NCBI RefSeq assembly: GCF_026020075.1
Contig: NZ_CP102772.1
Location: 2,728,001 to 2,792,000 of the forward strand
DNA length: 64,000 nucleotides
DNA from: Bosea sp. NBC_00550
Lineage (GTDB): Bacteria > Pseudomonadota > Alphaproteobacteria > Rhizobiales > Beijerinckiaceae
Direction: 5' to 3'
Every line of letters starts with the position of its first letter. The stretch's first letter is position 1. The translations under genes and the position numbers were made by a program. Positions 59,885 to 64,000 of this stretch are shown in pieces. The notes under the pieces are model-generated. The model was given only the letters and a program-made list of their open reading frames with translations, was not told the origin of the DNA and did not search any database.

Positions 59885-61225
59885 TCAGGCGCCGCGCGGC
59901 AGCGCCTCCAGGAAGCGCGCCGGCTCGCCCTGCGACGGGTTCGTCAGCTCGCCCTCCCACATCACCTTGAGGCCGCGCACGAAGGTGCCGACCGGCCAGC
60001 CGGTGACGGTGACGCCGTCATAGGGCGTCCAGCCGCATTTCGAGGCGCTCCAGTCGTTGGTGATCGTCTGCCTGCGCTTGAGATCGACGATGGTGAAGTC
60101 GGCATCGTAGCCGACCGCGATGCGCCCCTTGCCCTCCAGCCCGAAGATGCGCTGCGGCCCGGCGCTGCTGAGGTCGACGAAGCGCTCCAGCGAGAGGCGC
60201 CCGGCATTCACATGGTCGAGCATGATCGGCACCAGCGTCTGCACGCCCGGCATGCCGGAATGGCTCGCCGGATAGGGATGGTGCTTCTCCTCATGCGTAT
60301 GCGGCGCGTGATCGGAACCGAGCACGTCGACGATGCCCTGCTCCACGCCCCACCAGATGCGCTGTCGATGGCTGTCGTCGCGGATCGGCGGGTTCATCTG
60401 GGCGTAGGTGCCGAGCCGCTCGTAGCAATCCGGCGCGACCAGCGTCAGATGGTTCGGCAGCACCTCGACGGTCGCGACATCCTTGTGGTCCTTGAGGAAG
60501 ACCATCTCGTCCCCGGTCGAGATGTGCAGGATATGCACGCGCGCCCCGGTCTCGCGCGCGATCCGCACCAGCCGCTTCGTGCAGGTCAGCGCCACCTCGG
60601 GCGAGCGCCAGACCGGATGGCTCGACGGGTCGCCCTCGACGCGCAAGCCCATGCGCTCGCGCAGCATCGTCTCGTCCTCGGAGTGGAAGGCCGCGCGCCG
60701 GCGCGTCCGCTTCAGGATCTCGGCGACGCCCTTGTCGTCCTCCACCAGCAGGTCGCCGGTGGACGAGCCCATGAACACCTTGATGCCGGCCGCGCCCGGC
60801 AAACGCTCCAGCTCCGGCACGTCGGCAGCATTCTCATGCGTGCCGCCGACCCAGAACGCGAAATCGCAATGCATGCGATGGCGCCCGCGCCTGATCTTGT
60901 CTGCCAGAGCCTCCGGCGTCGTCGTCTGCGGGATCGTGTTCGGCATCTCGAAGACGCAGGTCACGCCACCGAGCGCCGCGGCGCGCGAACCGGTCTCGAG
61001 ATCCTCCTTGTGGTCGAGCCCTGGCTCGCGGAAATGCACCTGGCTGTCGATCACGCCGGGCAGGATGTGGAGGCCCGTGCAATCGACCGCCTCGCCGGCC
61101 GAAGCCCGCGAGAGATCGCCGAGCGCCACGATCTTGCCGCCGGTGATGCCGATGTCGCGGCTGGTGCGGCCATCTTGGTTCACCACGGTGCCGCCCTTGA
61201 GGATGACGTCGTAGGTCTGCGGCAT
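59885..61225 (-). CDS. dihydroorotase
   Basis: Zinc amidohydrolase of 446 residues, class I dihydroorotase/allantoinase type: LPGVIDSQVHFREPG (HxH, ~60), IKVFMGSSTGDLL (the lysine expected to be carboxylated, ~148), AFHSEDE, HILHISTGDE (His ligands), and VLGSDHAPHTHEEK (Asp, ~305). It closes the ring of carbamoyl-aspartate in pyrimidine synthesis, or hydrolyses a related ureide. A second similar enzyme, the hydantoinase, is at 5933-7381. The start at 61225 fits the family. Confidence 0.9.
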   Translation of the reverse strand: MPQTYDVILKGGTVVNQDGRTSRDIGITGGKIVALGDLSRASAGEAVDCTGLHILPGVIDSQVHFREPGLDHKEDLETGSRAAALGGVTCVFEMPNTIPQTTTPEALADKIRRGRHRMHCDFAFWVGGTHENAADVPELERLPGAAGIKVFMGSSTGDLLVEDDKGVAEILKRTRRRAAFHSEDETMLRERMGLRVEGDPSSHPVWRSPEVALTCTKRLVRIARETGARVHILHISTGDEMVFLKDHKDVATVEVLPNHLTLVAPDCYERLGTYAQMNPPIRDDSHRQRIWWGVEQGIVDVLGSDHAPHTHEEKHHPYPASHSGMPGVQTLVPIMLDHVNAGRLSLERFVDLSSAGPQRIFGLEGKGRIAVGYDADFTIVDLKRRQTITNDWSASKCGWTPYDGVTVTGWPVGTFVRGLKVMWEGELTNPSQGEPARFLEALPRGA

Positions 61226-61257
61226 GGCTTGTCTCCGGGTGCAAGTTTCGTGGTGAG

Positions 61258-61381
61258 AACCTCCGCCGTCATCCCGGACAAGCCGCGAAGCGGCGCCGAT
61301 CCGGGATCCATCGAAGGGCCGCTCGCTCTACGATGGATCCCGGATCTCCGCTTCGCTGCGTCCGGGATGACGGCGGAGGTT
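61258..61381. repeat. palindromic intergenic element (type CGTCATCCCGG), 124 bp
   Basis: Perfect outer arms of 21 bases (starting AACCTCCGCCG and ending CGGCGGAGGTT), with inner GGGATCCATCG / CGATGGATCCC. Same family as 31140-31229. Located between the dihydroorotase start and the ygfZ promoter. Confidence 0.85.
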
Positions 61382-61483
61382 GGAAGGCGGATAGAGGGAG
61401 TTAGCTTAAACTTCCTGGATAGGCGAGTTGAGAACGTGGGCGAAGCCGCCTACCTATCGGCTCGGTCCGCAGGAGCAGCAGCC

Positions 61484-62383
61484 ATGTCCGCAACCCGATT
61501 GATCGACCGTGGCGTCATCCGCGTCAGCGGCGAGGATGCCCGCGATTTCCTGCAGAACCTCGTGACCAACGATCTCGATCCGGTCACGCCGGGCCGGGCC
61601 GGCTATGGCGCGCTGCTGACACCGCAGGGCAAGATCATCTGCGATTTCTTCATCCTCGCGTTGTCGCCGGAAGACGGCGGCGGCTTCCTGCTCGACACCC
61701 CGCTGCTCCAGACCGCAGACCTGATGAAACGCCTGAAGCTCTATAAGCTGCGCGCCAAGGTTGTGCTGGAAGACCTGACCGAGAAGAGCGCGATCCTCGT
61801 CTCGGCTGACGGCGCCCCGCTGCCTGTGGAGGCCGGCTTCGTCTATGACGACCCGCGCCTGCCCGCCCTCGGCCAGCGTGCCATCGCCGATGCCGAAGGG
61901 ATCGAGGCGCTCGTGATGGCCGAGCCGGATGCCTATCACGCCCGCCGCATCACGCTCGGAATCCCCGCCGGCGGCCGTGATTTCCCCTATGGCGACACCT
62001 TCCCGCACGAGGCGCTGCTCGACCAACTCGGCGGCGTCTCCTTCAAGAAGGGCTGCTATATCGGCCAGGAAGTGGTCTCCCGCATGCAGCATCGCGGCAC
62101 CGCCCGCACCCGCGTCGTGCCGGTCGTCTTCGACGAAGGCATCGCCACCGAGACTGGCGCCGAGGCGACCGCCGGCGGTAAGCCGCTCGGCACCATCGGC
62201 TCGGGCACCGATGGCCGGGCGCTCGCCATGCTCCGCCTCGACAGGCTGGCCGACGCGCTCGCCGCCGGCACGGCACCGCTCGGCGGCGGCCTCGCCTTCC
62301 ATCTCGCGGAGAAGCCCACCTTCATCCGTTTCCCCTTCCCCGGCGAGCCGGGCTTCGGAGCCGCCGCAGGGGTCGCCCTATGA
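61484..62383 (+). CDS. ygfZ: folate-binding protein YgfZ
   Basis: Tetrahydrofolate-dependent protein for iron-sulfur cluster maintenance, 299 residues, GcvT-like fold. Motifs: IRVSGEDARDFLQNLVTNDL (~12-31), YGALLTPQGKIICDFFI (~41), and the signature KKGCYIGQEVVSRMQHRG (~187-204) with the conserved Cys. The start is at ATG 61484; the frame extends upstream through the palindromic element without sense. Stop overlaps the tag gene start. Confidence 0.95.
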   Translation: MSATRLIDRGVIRVSGEDARDFLQNLVTNDLDPVTPGRAGYGALLTPQGKIICDFFILALSPEDGGGFLLDTPLLQTADLMKRLKLYKLRAKVVLEDLTEKSAILVSADGAPLPVEAGFVYDDPRLPALGQRAIADAEGIEALVMAEPDAYHARRITLGIPAGGRDFPYGDTFPHEALLDQLGGVSFKKGCYIGQEVVSRMQHRGTARTRVVPVVFDEGIATETGAEATAGGKPLGTIGSGTDGRALAMLRLDRLADALAAGTAPLGGGLAFHLAEKPTFIRFPFPGEPGFGAAAGVAL

Positions 62384-63039
62384 GCCAGGCCAATGCCTTG
62401 AGCGAGGCCAAGCCTTCGAGCGAGGAACGCATCGCGATCGAGGGGGCGGACGGCAAGTTCCGCTGCCGCTGGCCGGGCACGGACCCGCTCTACCTCGCCT
62501 ATCACGACACCGAATGGGGCGTGCCGGAATATGATTCCCGCGCGCTCTGGGAGAAGCTGATCCTCGACGGCTTCCAGGCCGGCCTGTCCTGGATCACCAT
62601 CCTGCGCAAGCGCGATGCCTTCCGCGCCGGCTTCGCCGGTTTCGAGCCCGAGACCGTCGCCCGCTTCACCGAGGCCGATGTACAGCGCCTGCTTGCCGAT
62701 CCCGGCATCATCCGCCACCGCGGCAAGATCGAGGGCACGATCAAGAGCGCCCAGGCTTATCTAAAGCTCAGCGAACGCGAGCCCTTCGCCGATTTCCTCT
62801 GGAAGCACCTCGACGGGCGCGTGCTGCAGAACGGCTTCCGCGCCCAAGGAGAAGTCCCGACCCAGACAAAGCTGTCCGAGGCGATCTCGAAGGAGCTCAA
62901 GAAGGCCGGCTTCACCTTCTGCGGCCCGACCATCGTCTACGCCTTCATGGAGGCGTGCGGGCTGGTCAACGACCACCTGACCGGCTGCTTCCGCTATACC
63001 GAATGCGCGGCGCTCGCCCGCGAAAGCCGTGCGGCATGA
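62380..63039 (+). CDS. tag: DNA-3-methyladenine glycosylase I
   Basis: Base-excision repair enzyme of 219 residues that removes 3-methyladenine. Family sequence is clear: CRWPGTDPLYLAYHDTEWGVP (~29-49, with zinc-site Cys/His), WEKLILDGFQAGLSWITILRKR (~58), HRGKIEGTIKSAQAYL, and the C-terminal CGLVNDHLTGCFRY with the zinc His/Cys. It overlaps the ygfZ stop by four bases. Confidence 0.96.
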   Translation: MSQANALSEAKPSSEERIAIEGADGKFRCRWPGTDPLYLAYHDTEWGVPEYDSRALWEKLILDGFQAGLSWITILRKRDAFRAGFAGFEPETVARFTEADVQRLLADPGIIRHRGKIEGTIKSAQAYLKLSEREPFADFLWKHLDGRVLQNGFRAQGEVPTQTKLSEAISKELKKAGFTFCGPTIVYAFMEACGLVNDHLTGCFRYTECAALARESRAA

Positions 63040-63049
63040 TGATGGGGGA

Positions 63050-63120
63050 CGGCTCCCTCTCAGCCCTCATCCTGAGAAGCCGCGAAGCGGCGTCTCATGG
63101 AGCCCTCGCCAGGATAAAAG
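63050..63120. repeat. partial palindromic element
   Basis: CCCTCATCCTGAGAAGCCGCGAAGCGGCGTCTC contains a perfect AGCCGC/GCGGC-type hairpin and begins like common CTCATCCTGAG elements, but the matching closing arm is weak. Probably a decayed copy. Confidence 0.45.
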
Positions 63121-63156
63121 CTCGTGAGGCGGGCTCTGCGGTGGCAGGTTTCTGAC

Positions 63157-63783
63157 ATGGCCCGCAAGCCCGAACCGCCGCGCGCCTGGCAGCGCATGCT
63201 CTCGGGCCGACGGCTCGATCTGCTCGATCCCTCTCCGCTCGACATCGAGATCGAGGACATCGCCCATGGCCTTGCCCGCGTCGCGCGCTGGAACGGCCAG
63301 ACGCATGGAGCGCATTCTTTTTCGGTCGCGCAGCATTGCCTCCTGGTCGAGGCGATCGCCGGCCACCTCAACCCGGATTGGAGCAATGTCTGGCGCCTGA
63401 TGGCGCTGCTGCACGATGCGCCGGAATATGTGATCGGCGACATGATCTCGCCGTTCAAGGTGGTGATGGGCGATGCCTACAAAAGCGTGGAGCTGCGCCT
63501 GCTCGCGGCCATCCACCTGCGCTTCGGCCTGCCCGCGACGACGCCAGTGGTCCAGAAGCGCAAGACGAAGGAAGCCGACACGATCGCCGCCTTCTTCGAA
63601 GCCACGCGGCTCGCAGGCTTCGCCCGCGAGGAGGCGCTGAAATTCTTCGGCCGGCCGCAGGCGCTGCCTGCCGAAATCCTTGCCTGGCTCGATCCGCTCG
63701 ACACCGAGACGGCGCAGGCGCGCTTCCTGGCGCGCTTCGCCGAACTCGGCAGCGGGCTCAATGCGTCAGACGCACCGCGCTGA
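63157..63783 (+). CDS. HD-domain hydrolase (YfbR-like)
   Basis: Metal-dependent phosphohydrolase of 208 residues. HD motifs: FSVAQHCLLVEAIAG (first His, ~53), LMALLHDAPEYVIGDM (HD pair, ~80), the Asp in EADTIAAFFEA, and FKVVMGD. Members are 5'-deoxynucleotidases or related. The ATG at 63157 is preferred; the one at 63124 lies in the repeat. Its 3' end overlaps the convergent TadG-like gene by 26 bases. Confidence 0.88.
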   Translation: MARKPEPPRAWQRMLSGRRLDLLDPSPLDIEIEDIAHGLARVARWNGQTHGAHSFSVAQHCLLVEAIAGHLNPDWSNVWRLMALLHDAPEYVIGDMISPFKVVMGDAYKSVELRLLAAIHLRFGLPATTPVVQKRKTKEADTIAAFFEATRLAGFAREEALKFFGRPQALPAEILAWLDPLDTETAQARFLARFAELGSGLNASDAPR

Positions 63784-64000
63784 TCTCATTGGCGATCGTC
63801 CTGAAGACGGGATCGAGCTGCGAGGCGCTCGTCACCTCGTAGTACATCTCCGGCTTGCTGGCGCATTCCTTCAGTAGCGCGGCATCGCCGTCGATCACGC
63901 GGATCGTGTAGAGATTGATGCCCGCGGACTTGGCATTCGCGCAGGCCAACCTGGTGCGATCATCGATAGCGTTGCCGGACTTCGTGAAGCGGTTTTCCGT
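63758..64000 (-). CDS. C-terminal part of a TadG/VWA-domain protein (runs off the window)
   Basis: The last ~80 residues of a larger minus-strand protein. Readable as TENRFTKSGNAIDDRT, LACANAKSAGINLYTIRVI, LKECASKPEMYYEV and a final FRTIANEIS: the end of a von Willebrand A domain as found in TadG-like Flp-pilus assembly proteins. The start lies beyond 64000. Confidence 0.8.
   Translation of the reverse strand, partial: TENRFTKSGNAIDDRTRLACANAKSAGINLYTIRVIDGDAALLKECASKPEMYYEVTSASQLDPVFRTIANEISAVRLTH

Overview
The window is high-GC, densely coded DNA from an alphaproteobacterium of the Hyphomicrobiales. Gene content and order (solute uptake clusters, RibB with a degenerate second domain, a PrtD-type secretion locus, a Pls/PosA-type synthetase, many palindromic intergenic elements) look most like Bosea or a close relative. 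That genus call is an inference from gene content, because no rRNA or marker gene is present.

Layout. 1-5.2 kb: a three-subunit amino-acid/opine oxidase (2Fe-2S protein, NAD/FAD protein, DAO-type FAD protein; the last runs off the left edge) diverges from an amino-acid-type solute-binding protein, a phosphotriesterase-like hydrolase and an EamA exporter. 5.2-11.5 kb: a catabolic cluster on the minus strand (HpcH/HpaI aldolase, hydantoinase/dihydropyrimidinase, FCD-type GntR regulator) diverges from a TRAP transporter (dctP, dctQ, dctM). The dctM gene is frameshifted as read.

11.5-18.7 kb is an accessory region. It holds a DUF3489-DUF2924-serine recombinase operon, tRNA-Gln(TTG), tRNA-Pro(CGG), two orphan genes, and an IS1595-like zinc-ribbon gene cut by an IS30-family element. 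A 2-bp target duplication can be read, and excising the element restores the reading frame. It ends in about 500 bp of AT-rich DNA.

18.7-25.3 kb is the most unusual block: a Gln-Gly repeat protein, a 664-residue protein with spaced Q-x-N-x-L-x-D-x-D modules, then a type I secretion ABC transporter and its HlyD-type adaptor. Both repeat proteins lack signal peptides and share a motif, so they look like a co-secreted surface or matrix pair. A sigma-54-type promoter and a 32-residue membrane peptide follow directly.

25.6-48.9 kb is mixed core and accessory sequence: a small lipoprotein, bioY, an MBL-fold hydrolase, DUF1499, a chemoreceptor, acyl-CoA ligase, MarR, amidase, a cysteine-cluster protein, an omega-aminotransferase, L,D-transpeptidase, a histone-deacetylase-like hydrolase, an HTH-RibB fusion with a candidate operator, aroC, a 1340-residue Pls/PosA-family single-module NRPS with three left-handed beta-helix domains, a phosphoglycerate-mutase-like phosphatase, and folP-folB-folK.

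48.9-64 kb holds mazEF, fabI, a DnaJ-type chaperone, a surface lipoprotein, pdxH, an SDR, a NUDIX hydrolase, TIGR02301, an ECF42-type sigma factor with two DGPF/YciI proteins and a RibD-C reductase, a PLP decarboxylase, dihydroorotase, ygfZ, tag, an HD hydrolase and the end of a TadG/VWA protein. At least six palindromic intergenic elements (80-170 bp) are scattered through the window. Two of them sit in opposite orientation on either side of the HTH-ribB gene.
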